A stretch of DNA of 64,000 bases from Marinibaculum pumilum (GTDB lineage Bacteria > Pseudomonadota > Alphaproteobacteria > Ferrovibrionales > Ferrovibrionaceae): assembly GCF_042646425.1 (NCBI RefSeq), contig NZ_JBHRTR010000054.1:1-64000 (forward strand), read 5' to 3'. Within the stretch, counting starts at the first letter, position 1. Each line of letters starts with the position of its first letter. Positions 42,430 to 50,053 of this stretch are shown here, piece after piece. The notes under the pieces are model-generated. The model searched no databases. It was given only the letters and a program-made list of their open reading frames with translations, and had not been told where the DNA came from. A program made the translations under genes and the position numbers.

Positions 42430-44037
42430 ATGGAGAAGCCAGCCGAACGCGGCACGCCGACCGGCACCGACCCGGCCGCCGCCGACGATTCTTGGGAAGA
42501 TTCCGGGGACGATTTCTGGGACGATGCCGCCTGCTATCGGGCGATCGCCACCCGCGACCCGCGGTTCGACGGGCGGCTGTTCACCGGCGTGCGCACCACC
42601 GGGATCTATTGCCGGCCGGTCTGCCCCGCCCGCACGCCGAAACCGGAGAACTGCCGCTTCTTCCGCTCCGCCGCAGCGGCGCAGGCGGCCGGCTTCCGCC
42701 CCTGCCTGCGCTGCCGGCCGGAAACCGCGCCGCACCAGGGCGCCTGGCTGGGCAGCGCCGGCACCGTGCGCCGCGCCCTGGCGCTGATCGAGGATGGCGC
42801 CCTGGACGGCGAAGCCGGCGACAGCCGCCGTGTCGCCGGCCTGGCGGCGCGGGTCGGCGTCGGCGAACGGCAGCTGCGCCGGCTGTTCCGCAGGCACCTG
42901 GAGGCGACCCCGCTGGAGATCGCGCAGACCCGCCGCTTCCTGCTGGCCAAGCACCTGCTGCACGAGACCCGCCTGCCGCTGACCCAGGTCGCCCTGGCCG
43001 CCGGCTATGGCAGCCTGCGGCGATTCAACGAGAGCTTCCGCGCCCGCTGCGGCCGGCCGCCGGGTGCGCTGCGCCGCGGCGGCAGCGCGGCGTCGGACGG
43101 CGGCGGCATCAGCCTGACCCTGCGCTTCCGCCCGCCCTATGACTGGCCGGCGGTCCTGCGCTACCTCGCGGCGCGGGCGATTCCCGGAGTGGAAACGGTG
43201 GCGGGCGACAGCTATCGCCGCAGCATCGCGCTGCCCGGCGCCGACGGGCGATCCCTGCAGGGCCGGCTGACCGTCCGCCCCGCCGGCAGCGACCGGCTGC
43301 GGGTGGACCTGGTCTTCCCGGAGATGCGCGCCCTGCCGGCGATCCTGGCGCGGCTGCTCCGGCTGCTGGACCTGGACGCCGACCCGGAGGCGATCGGCCG
43401 GCACCTGTCGCGCGATGCGCTGCTGGCGCCGCTGGTCGCCGCCCGGCCGGGCCTGCGCGCGCCGGGCGCCTGGGACGGGTTCGAGCTGGCGGTGCGGGCG
43501 GTGCTGGGCCAGCAGATCACCGTCGCCGGCGCAACCGCCCTCGCCGGCCGCCTGGTCGAGGCCCATGGCGATCCGCTGCCGTCGCATCTGGCACTGCCGG
43601 GACTGAGCCACAGCTTCCCGCCGCCGCAGCGGCTCGCCGGTGCCGACATCGCGCGGCTGGGCATGCCGCGCGCCCGCGGCGCCGCCCTGGCGGGACTGGC
43701 CGCGGCGGCCGCGGCGGACCCGCTTCTGTTCAGCCCGCTGGGCGGCCTGGAACAGGCGGTGGCGCGGCTGCGCGCCCTGCCCGGCATCGGCGAATGGACG
43801 GCGCAGTACATCGCGCTGCGCCAGCTGCGGGAGCCCGATGCCTTTCCCGCCGCCGATATCGGCCTGATGCGCGCGGTGCAGATGCTGTCGGGCGCGGACA
43901 AGCGCCCGACCCCGGCGGCGCTGCTGGCGCGGGCCGAGGCCTGGCGCCCCTGGCGGGCCTATGCCGCCCTGCATCTCTGGTCGGCGGACCTGCCGGCCGC
44001 CAGCCAGGGGGAGCGCCATGACCGCCGCGCCGCCTGA
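42430..44037 (+). CDS. Ada-AlkA fusion: alkylation-responsive regulator/DNA glycosylase
   Basis: A 535-residue fusion. Residues about 30-105 form the Ada zinc domain with cysteines C61, C65, C92 and C95; this spacing (4, 27, 3) is identical to that of E. coli Ada C38, C42, C69 and C72. C61 is the predicted methyl-phosphotriester acceptor. An AraC-type helix-turn-helix domain follows (about 115-215, GERQLRRLFRRHLEATPLEIAQTRRFLLAKHLL). AlkA-type glycosylase takes the rest: VLRYLAARAIPGVETV, GWELAVRAVLGQQITV-like segment, and the HhH-GPD motif LPGIGEWTAQYIALRQ with catalytic D476 (FPAADIGLM). It removes 3-methyladenine-type lesions and controls its operon. ATG 42430 is chosen for domain fit; GTG/ATG candidates exist in the duplicated region upstream. 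Confidence 0.92.
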   Translation: MEKPAERGTPTGTDPAAADDSWEDSGDDFWDDAACYRAIATRDPRFDGRLFTGVRTTGIYCRPVCPARTPKPENCRFFRSAAAAQAAGFRPCLRCRPETAPHQGAWLGSAGTVRRALALIEDGALDGEAGDSRRVAGLAARVGVGERQLRRLFRRHLEATPLEIAQTRRFLLAKHLLHETRLPLTQVALAAGYGSLRRFNESFRARCGRPPGALRRGGSAASDGGGISLTLRFRPPYDWPAVLRYLAARAIPGVETVAGDSYRRSIALPGADGRSLQGRLTVRPAGSDRLRVDLVFPEMRALPAILARLLRLLDLDADPEAIGRHLSRDALLAPLVAARPGLRAPGAWDGFELAVRAVLGQQITVAGATALAGRLVEAHGDPLPSHLALPGLSHSFPPPQRLAGADIARLGMPRARGAALAGLAAAAAADPLLFSPLGGLEQAVARLRALPGIGEWTAQYIALRQLREPDAFPAADIGLMRAVQMLSGADKRPTPAALLARAEAWRPWRAYAALHLWSADLPAASQGERHDRRAA

Positions 44038-44566
44038 TCCCGCCATGCCCAGAGCCCTGTTCCTGCACCGCCTGCCGACGCCGATCGGCGAGGCGCTGGC
44101 GCTGACCGATGAGGCCGGCCGGCTGCGCGCCTTCGACTGGAGCGATCATGCGGACCGGCAGCAGGTGCTGATGCGCCGCCATTGCGGACCGCTCGATCCC
44201 GAGGAGGCCGCCGCCCCCGCACCGCTGCAAGACGCCCTCTCGGCCTATTTCGGCGGCCGGCTCGACGCCCTATCCGGCCTGCCCTGGGCCACCGCAGGCA
44301 CGGCCTTTCAGCGCCGTGTCTGGCAGGCGCTGACGGACATACCGCCCGGGGGGACCCTGAGCTACGGCGCCCTGGCGGCCCGCCTTGGCATGCCGAAGGC
44401 CTCGCGTGCCGTCGGCCTGGCCAACGGCAGCAACCCGGTCGGGCTGGTCGTGCCCTGCCACCGGGTGATCGGGGCCGACGGCCGGCTCACCGGCTATGGC
44501 GGCGGCATCGCGCGCAAGCGCTGGCTGCTGCGCCACGAAGGGGCGGCATTCGTCGACCGGGTGTGA
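44018..44566 (+). CDS. ogt: Methylated-DNA-protein cysteine methyltransferase
   Basis: A 182-residue O6-alkylguanine DNA alkyltransferase. The acceptor cysteine C147 lies in GLVVPCHRVIGADG, and the DNA-binding helix region has FQRRVWQALTDIPPGGTLSYGALAARLGMPKASRAVGLANGSNPV. The protein suicidally removes methyl groups from O6-methylguanine. ATG 44018 has GGGGGAG upstream and overlaps the end of the Ada-AlkA gene by 20 bp, so the two repair functions are coupled. It is convergent with the GST gene, 10 bp away. Confidence 0.95.
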   Translation: MTAAPPDPAMPRALFLHRLPTPIGEALALTDEAGRLRAFDWSDHADRQQVLMRRHCGPLDPEEAAAPAPLQDALSAYFGGRLDALSGLPWATAGTAFQRRVWQALTDIPPGGTLSYGALAARLGMPKASRAVGLANGSNPVGLVVPCHRVIGADGRLTGYGGGIARKRWLLRHEGAAFVDRV

Positions 44567-44576
44567 GCGGGACAGG

Positions 44577-45191
44577 TCAGGCCGTTGCGCCCTCCACCCG
44601 GCCATGGGCCGGCCGGCCGATGACCCGCCCCACATAGTCGGCGAACACCGCCTCGGCCGCGACATCCTTCGCGCCGAACTGGATCGCGAAGCCCAGCAGG
44701 GCGCCGAGATAGAGGTCCGCGGCGGTGAACCGGTCGCCCAGCAGGTAGGGGCCGGGCGACAGCGCAGCCTTCAGGGTGGACAGCACGTCCTCGTAGGAGC
44801 CATAGCCCAGCGCGCCCCGGTTGCTGACTGGCGGCCGCTCGAACATCCGGTCGGCCAGGGCCGGCTCGAAGCAGCCGGCGCCGAAGAACAGCCAGCGGTA
44901 GTAGCTGCCGCGCGCCGGATCGTCGGTGGCCGGCGCCAGCCCGGCATCGGGGAAGGCATCCGCCAGATAGGCCAGGATCGCCGCCGTCTCGGTCACCGTG
45001 ACGCCGCGATGCACGATCGCCGGCACCTTGCCCATCGGGTTGATCGCCAGGAAGTCGGCCGCCTTGTGCTCGCCCTTCGCGAAGTCGAAGGTCACCACCC
45101 GATAGGGCGCGCCCACCTCCTCCAGCATCCAGTGCGCCATCCGCCCGCGCGAGCGCGGATTGCTGTAGAGAACCACCTCGTCCCCGGCCAT
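44577..45191 (-). CDS. Glutathione S-transferase family protein
   Basis: A 204-residue GST. The thioredoxin-fold N-terminal domain (VVLYSNPRSRGRMAHWMLEEVGAPYRVVTFDF, NPMGKVPAIVHRG, VTETAAILAYLADAFP) has the Ser/Arg motif in place of a catalytic Tyr and the cis-Pro VPAI. The helical C-terminal domain has YLLGDRFTAADLYLGALLGF, the usual N-capping motif. Substrate unknown; GSTs detoxify electrophiles or reduce disulfides. ATG 45191 follows GGGAGA. It lies 72 bp downstream of a MATE gene on the same strand. Confidence 0.92.
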   Translation of the reverse strand: MAGDEVVLYSNPRSRGRMAHWMLEEVGAPYRVVTFDFAKGEHKAADFLAINPMGKVPAIVHRGVTVTETAAILAYLADAFPDAGLAPATDDPARGSYYRWLFFGAGCFEPALADRMFERPPVSNRGALGYGSYEDVLSTLKAALSPGPYLLGDRFTAADLYLGALLGFAIQFGAKDVAAEAVFADYVGRVIGRPAHGRVEGATA

Positions 45192-45263
45192 CGCTGTCTC
45201 CCTACTTGCCTGCCGTCCCGGCGGCCGCAGGATCGCGCCGCCCCGCCGGACTGTCGAGCGGGA

Positions 45264-46655
45264 TCAGCCGCGGCGGAAGATGCGCAGGCCCCGCAGGCCG
45301 ATGCCCAGGCTGAACAGGAGGGAGGCGGCAGCACCCGCCGCGAACAGCGCGCCCGCCGGATCGCCGCCCGCCTGCAGCGCCGCATGCATCGCCAGCCAGC
45401 CGCCGCCCGCTGCGATGGCCAGCCGCCCCAGCCCCATCAGGAAGGGCAGCTTCGCGTCGCCCGCCCCCTGCAGCGCGAAGTAGAGCGCCAGCCCGGCGGC
45501 GAAGAACGGCCAGGCGAAGCCGTTGATCGCCAGGAAGCGGCCGCCCAGCGCCACCAGCGCCGGATCGTCGGTGAACAGTCCCATCCAGCCGGCGGGGACC
45601 AGGTAGGCGGCGGCGGCGAAGACCAGGCCGATGCCGAAGGCGATGGCACCGCCGCAGAGCGCGATCCGCCGGGCGCGGCCGATATCGCCGGCCCCCCAGG
45701 CGGTCGCCACCATCGTCACCAGGGCGGACCCGAAGGCGAAGGTGATCGGCAGCAGCAGCAGTTCCAGCCGGCTGGCGGCGCCATAGGCCGCCACCGCGCC
45801 GGTGCCCAGCCCGGCCGCCAGCCCCGCCACCAGGAAGGTCTGCAGCTGGAACTGCAGCGCGTTCAGCGATGCCGGGCCGCCGACCTGCAGGATCGCCGCC
45901 AGCGGCGCGCGGCGCAGGCGCAGCGCGGTCCAGTGCAGGCGCAGCAGGGCCCGCGGGCTGCGCAGCCAGAGCAGCAGCAGCGCCGCGCCGATGCCATAGG
46001 CCGACAGTACGCCGATTGCGGCACCGGCCACCCCCATCTGCGGCAGCGGCCCCCAGCCCAGGATCAGGGCGGGCGAGAGGATCAGGTGGCAGGCCTCTCC
46101 CGCCACGATCGCCAGCGCCGGCACCGCCATGTTGCCGGTGCCGCGCACCGCATTGGCCAGCAGGTTCATCGCCCAGACCAGCACCGCGCCGCCGAACACC
46201 CAGGCGCCGTAGGCGCTGGCCGCCGCAAGCGCCGCACCGTCCAGCCCCATCGCGGCATAGAGCGCCGGCCCCAGCGGCACCAGCAGCGCCGTGCAGAGCA
46301 GGCCCAGCAGCAGCGCCAGCGCCGCCGCCGCGCCGACCAGGGTGCGCCCCTCCGCCATCCGGCCGGCGCCCAGCGCACGGGCGGTGGCGGCCGCGACGCC
46401 GACCCCCAGCCCGCCGGCGGACACGGTCTGCAGCACCAGGAACAGCGGGAAGACCAGGGAGACGCCGGCCAGCGCATCGTCCCCCAGCCAGGCGACGAAG
46501 ACCGCGTCGCAGGCGATGAAGGCGACCCGTGCCGCCGCCTCCCCCAGGTTCGGCGCGGCAAGGCGCAGCAGGGTCGGCAGGACCGGCGCCTGCAGCAGCA
46601 TCCGGATGCGCGGCGGCAGGTCGGCGGTTGCGGTCGTGGCGGTCGCGGCTGTCAT
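45264..46655 (-). CDS. MATE-family efflux transporter
   Basis: A 463-residue multidrug/toxin extrusion transporter with 12 predicted helices in two pseudo-symmetric halves. Half one shows LLRLAAPNLGEAAARVAFIACDAVFVAWLGDDALAGVSLVFPL; half two shows ILQVGGPASLNALQFQLQTFLVAGLAAGLGTGAVAAYGAASRLELLLLPITFAFGSALVTMVATAWGAGD. The drug/Na+ or H+ antiporter substrate is unknown. ATG 46655 has GAGGAG at 6 nt. It is divergent from the lipoprotein adenosine deaminase gene, with a GATTAC-type inverted repeat in the shared promoter region; GST follows downstream. Confidence 0.9.
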   Translation of the reverse strand: MTAATATTATADLPPRIRMLLQAPVLPTLLRLAAPNLGEAAARVAFIACDAVFVAWLGDDALAGVSLVFPLFLVLQTVSAGGLGVGVAAATARALGAGRMAEGRTLVGAAAALALLLGLLCTALLVPLGPALYAAMGLDGAALAAASAYGAWVFGGAVLVWAMNLLANAVRGTGNMAVPALAIVAGEACHLILSPALILGWGPLPQMGVAGAAIGVLSAYGIGAALLLLWLRSPRALLRLHWTALRLRRAPLAAILQVGGPASLNALQFQLQTFLVAGLAAGLGTGAVAAYGAASRLELLLLPITFAFGSALVTMVATAWGAGDIGRARRIALCGGAIAFGIGLVFAAAAYLVPAGWMGLFTDDPALVALGGRFLAINGFAWPFFAAGLALYFALQGAGDAKLPFLMGLGRLAIAAGGGWLAMHAALQAGGDPAGALFAAGAAASLLFSLGIGLRGLRIFRRG

Positions 46656-46706
46656 GGCGCTCTCCTCGCATCCGCCGGCAGAAGAGCCCGTTGCCGTCAC
46701 GCGGTC

Positions 46707-46725
46707 GATTACCCGTGGCGTAATC
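46707..46725. promoter_or_regulatory. Inverted repeat in the MATE/adenosine deaminase divergent promoter
   Basis: GATTAC and GTAATC flank a 7-nt spacer (CCGTGGC). It lies 52 bp upstream of the MATE start and 92 bp upstream of the deaminase start. Size and position suit an operator for a dimeric regulator, but no matching regulator is identified nearby. Confidence 0.4.
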
Positions 46726-46816
46726 CGGCGGCACTGCGGGGTTGCACGCGGCCCGGCAAAGGTTGGATGGTGGGCCCGGGGCCGCTCCGCTTGCCGCGCG
46801 AATGAGGGGATGAGGA

Positions 46817-48397
46817 ATGTCCGGAAAGATCCTGCGATCCGCAGCCATGGCACTGGCCGTCGCCGTCCTGGCCGCCGGCTGTACCCCCGCGCAGATGCAG
46901 GCGCCGGCGACGACGGCCCAGGCCGGCCGCGCGGCCGCCGCCTTCGCCGCGGTGAAGGAGGTGCCGCCGCGGCTGCGCATGTTCCTGCAGGCCTTCCCGA
47001 AGGGCGGCGACCTGCACAACCATCTGTCGGGCGCGGTCTATGCGGAGGATTTCGTCGACTGGGCGCTGCAGGACGGCACCTGCTTCGACCTGGAGAGCCT
47101 CGCCGCCTCCGCCCCGCCCTGCGATGCGAAGGGCGGCCGGCCGGCCCTGAAGGATGCCATTGCGAAAGGGCAGACCAGCCGGGACGCGGTGGTCGACGCC
47201 TGGTCGATGCGCAACTACGTGCCCGGCATCTCCGCCGCCTCTGGCCACCAGCAGTTCTTCCGCACCTTCCCCCGCTTCGACCCGGCCACCGAGGGGCGGC
47301 GCGGCGACGAGCTGGTCGCGGCGATCGGCTGGGCGGCCGATGAGAACACGCTGTACCAGGAGCTGATGACCTCGCCGCAGATGTGGCCGGCCCAGGCGCT
47401 CGCCGCCCGGGTGGTGCCGGACGATGTCGGCGACGAGGATTTCGCCGCCCAGTACGAGATCCTGATGAAGGCCGGCCTGGCCGACCTGGTGCCGAAGGCG
47501 CGGGCGGAGCTGGACGCGGCGGAGGCGGAGCTGCGCCGGCACTATGGCTGCCCCGGCTCCGGCGATCCGGCCTGCGACATCGGGATCCGCTACCTGGCGC
47601 AGGTGATCCGCACCCTGCCGCCGAAGCGGGTCTTCGCGCAGTCCCTGCTGGGCTTCCTGCTGGCGCAGGCCGATCCGCGGGTGGTCGGCGTGAACCTTGT
47701 GGCGCCGGAAGACACCGACATCGTGCTGAAGACCTATTCCACCCAGATGCGCCAGCTGGGCTGGCTGGGGAAGAATGTCGCGCCGGTGCCGGTCGCCCTG
47801 CATGCGGGCGAGCTGACCCTGGGGCTGGTGCCGCCACCGGACCTGCGCTTCCACATCCGCGAGGCGATCGAGCTGGCCGGCGCGCGCCGCATCGGTCATG
47901 GCGTCGACATCTCCTACGAGACCGATGCCGACGGCATCCTGCGGCGGATGGCGGAACAGCCGGTCGCGATCGAGATCCAGCTGACCAGCAACGAGGTGAT
48001 CCTGGGTGTGGCGGGCAAGGACCATCCGTTCGACACCTACCGCGCCTATGGCGTGCCGGTCACCCTGAACACCGACGATGCCGGGGTCAGCCGCAACGAC
48101 CTGACCGACGAGTACTGGAAGGCGGTGCAGCGCTACGACCTGAGCTACGACGACATCCTGCGCTTCTCCCGCAACGGCCTGACCTACTCGTTCCTGGAGG
48201 GCGAGAGCCTGTGGGCCGACCCGGTCGCCTTTGTGCCCGTCGCGGCCTGCGCCGGTGCCGTTCCGGGCGCGGACGCACCGCCGCCGGCCTGCGCCACCTT
48301 CCTGGCGGCGAACCGGAAGGCGGCCCTGCAATGGCGGCTGGAGGAACGGCTGGCGGCCTTCGCCACGGAAGCGGCGAAGCTGGCCGACCCGCAATAG
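46817..48397 (+). CDS. Lipoprotein adenosine deaminase (ADGF-like)
   Basis: A 526-residue metal-dependent deaminase. The signal peptide ends with lipobox VLAAGC (C22), so it is membrane-anchored outside the cytoplasm. Zinc ligands and catalytic motifs are all present: GDLHNHLSG (H67, H69), VALHAGELTL, ARRIGHGVDI and TLNTDDAGVSRND. The length, extra N-terminal region with ADEDF-like inserts and extracytoplasmic location recall adenosine deaminase-related growth factors and CECR1-like proteins, not cytosolic Ada (about 340 residues). It could convert extracellular adenosine to inosine for scavenging. ATG 46817 has GAGGGG at 7 nt. Confidence 0.9.
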   Translation: MSGKILRSAAMALAVAVLAAGCTPAQMQAPATTAQAGRAAAAFAAVKEVPPRLRMFLQAFPKGGDLHNHLSGAVYAEDFVDWALQDGTCFDLESLAASAPPCDAKGGRPALKDAIAKGQTSRDAVVDAWSMRNYVPGISAASGHQQFFRTFPRFDPATEGRRGDELVAAIGWAADENTLYQELMTSPQMWPAQALAARVVPDDVGDEDFAAQYEILMKAGLADLVPKARAELDAAEAELRRHYGCPGSGDPACDIGIRYLAQVIRTLPPKRVFAQSLLGFLLAQADPRVVGVNLVAPEDTDIVLKTYSTQMRQLGWLGKNVAPVPVALHAGELTLGLVPPPDLRFHIREAIELAGARRIGHGVDISYETDADGILRRMAEQPVAIEIQLTSNEVILGVAGKDHPFDTYRAYGVPVTLNTDDAGVSRNDLTDEYWKAVQRYDLSYDDILRFSRNGLTYSFLEGESLWADPVAFVPVAACAGAVPGADAPPPACATFLAANRKAALQWRLEERLAAFATEAAKLADPQ

Positions 48398-48486
48398 CGG
48401 CACCGCCCGTCGCGGTTGACTTCCGGGCGCGCCGGGCCTAGCAAGCGCGCCACGGGTGAAGGTCCCGGCCGCTCGCTGGCCCTGCC

Positions 48487-48546
48487 AAGGTGAAACCTTC
48501 CGCACGCATCGGTGCGCCCTCCCCCGACGGCCCGCGCCTGAGGCGC
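48487..48546 (+). ncRNA. Candidate structured leader of the second MATE gene
   Basis: Three successive perfect 5-bp hairpins lie in the 207-bp gap before the MATE gene: AAGGT-GAA-ACCTT (48487-48499), CGCAC-GCATCG-GTGCG (48501-48516) and GCGCC-TGA-GGCGC (48534-48546). Just upstream is GGGTGAAGGTCCC (48454 onward). It does not match any riboswitch consensus I can recall. In DNA this GC-rich, chance hairpins are common, so the call is weak. Confidence 0.3.
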
Positions 48547-48604
48547 GCCGGACGGCGGCAATGCGAGCCCCGCCCCTGCCGGCGCCGACCCGGGACCGCC
48601 CGCC

Positions 48605-50035
48605 ATGACCGCCCCCCCTTCCGCCGCCACAGCGGCAGCCGACGGCCCTGCGCCCTTTGCACCGCCGCGCGGCAACCGCTACCTGGTGCAGCCGCTGCCG
48701 CGGCTGTTCGCGATCACCGCCGGCCCGGTGGTGCTGGTGATGGTCGTGAACGGCCTGTTCGCCATCGTCGACGCCTGGTTCCTGGGCCGCTATGTCGGCG
48801 CCGCGGCGCTGACCGCGGTGACCCTGATGTTCCCGGCCTACATGGTGCTGGTGGCGCTCAGCATGGGCCTGGCGGCCGGCTTCGGCAGCATCTTCGCCCG
48901 CCGCCTGGGCGCGGGCGCGCATGAGGATGCGGGCCATGTCTATGGCCAGGCGGTCGGCCTGGCGCTGTGCCTCTGCGCGCTCCTGATCCTGGCCTGGGAG
49001 GGCGGCGGCGCGGCGCTGGCGGGCTGGTTCGCCAACGGGGAAGCCGGCATCGCCGCGATGGGTTTCGACTGGCTGCGCATCCTGATCCTTGGCGCGCCGC
49101 TGGGCTTCCTGCTCGGCCTGAACATCAACGCGCTGCGCAGCGAGGGGCTGCTGGCGGCGATGACCGGCGTCACCCTGCTGTCGGCGGGGCTGAACATCGG
49201 CCTGGACTGGCTGTTCGTCGCGCAATGGGGCTTCGGCGTGCCCGGCTCCGCCTGGGGGACGGTTCTGGCACAGGCGATCTCCATCGCCGCGATCGCCCTC
49301 CTGCGGCTGCGCCTGGGCTCCGCAATGACCCTGCGGCGGCACCACTGGCGGCCCGACCGGCGCCGCTGGGCCGAAATCCTGGCGCTGGGCGCGCCCACCT
49401 CGCTGGGTTATGTCGGCCTGTCGCTGACCGCGGCGGCGATCCTGTACGGCCTGCAGGGCTGGAGCGCCGATTATCCGACCGCGGCCGCCGCCTTCGGCAT
49501 CGTCACGCGGGTGATGACCTTCTGCTTCCTGCCGCTGATCGGCTTCAGCCTCGCCTACCAGACCATCCTGGGAAACAATTACGGCGCAGGCGCGCTTCGC
49601 CGTGCCAATGCCGCGCTGCTGATCGCGCTGGCGGCGGCCGCGCTCTATGCCGCCGCGGTGCAGGCCCTGCTGGCCGGCCTTGCGCCGCGCCTGGGCGGGC
49701 CGTTCGTGGACGATCCGGCGGTGGCGGCGGAGATCGCCTGGATCCTGCCGCTGAACACCGCCGCCTTCGTCCTGTTCGGCCCGCTGATGATCGTCGGCGC
49801 CCATTTCCAGGCGATCGGCGACGCCCCCCGCGCCGCCCTGCTGGGCCTGACCCGCACCTATGCCTTCACCCTGCCGCTGATCTTCGCCCTGCCGCTGGCC
49901 CTGGGCGAGACCGGCATCTGGCTCGCCGGGCCGGTGGCGGAGGCGCTGCTGCTGGTGCTGACCGTCGCTGTGCTGGGGCTTCGGGCACGGCGCGGCGGGC
50001 CGCGCTGGGGGCTGCTGGAAGCGGTTCCCGATTAA
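48605..50035 (+). CDS. MATE-family efflux transporter
   Basis: A 476-residue MATE transporter, distinct from the one at 45264-46655. N-half: PRLFAITAGPVVLVMVVNGLFAIVDAWFLGRYVGAAALTAVTLMFP; C-half: WAEILALGAPTSLGYVGLSLTAAAILYGLQGWSADYPTAAAAFGIVTRVMTFCFLPLIGFSLAYQTILGNNYGAG. Twelve helices are predicted. The ATG at 48605 is closely preceded by weak RBS signals only. It is convergent with the amidohydrolase gene, with 18 bp between stops. A 207-bp leader with several hairpins separates it from the deaminase gene. Confidence 0.9.
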   Translation: MTAPPSAATAAADGPAPFAPPRGNRYLVQPLPRLFAITAGPVVLVMVVNGLFAIVDAWFLGRYVGAAALTAVTLMFPAYMVLVALSMGLAAGFGSIFARRLGAGAHEDAGHVYGQAVGLALCLCALLILAWEGGGAALAGWFANGEAGIAAMGFDWLRILILGAPLGFLLGLNINALRSEGLLAAMTGVTLLSAGLNIGLDWLFVAQWGFGVPGSAWGTVLAQAISIAAIALLRLRLGSAMTLRRHHWRPDRRRWAEILALGAPTSLGYVGLSLTAAAILYGLQGWSADYPTAAAAFGIVTRVMTFCFLPLIGFSLAYQTILGNNYGAGALRRANAALLIALAAAALYAAAVQALLAGLAPRLGGPFVDDPAVAAEIAWILPLNTAAFVLFGPLMIVGAHFQAIGDAPRAALLGLTRTYAFTLPLIFALPLALGETGIWLAGPVAEALLLVLTVAVLGLRARRGGPRWGLLEAVPD

Positions 50036-50053
50036 ACGCGGCGTCCCGGCCCC

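Noticed and set aside
48398..48604. FMN, cobalamin or guanidine riboswitch
   Set aside because: The GGGTGAA...TCCC motif is superficially like part of the FMN element, but the invariant loops of FMN, cobalamin and ykkC classes are missing. Kept only as a weak structured-leader candidate.
46709..49804. 1031-codon open frame antisense to the deaminase and MATE genes
   Set aside because: Overlaps two conserved genes and lacks any domain.
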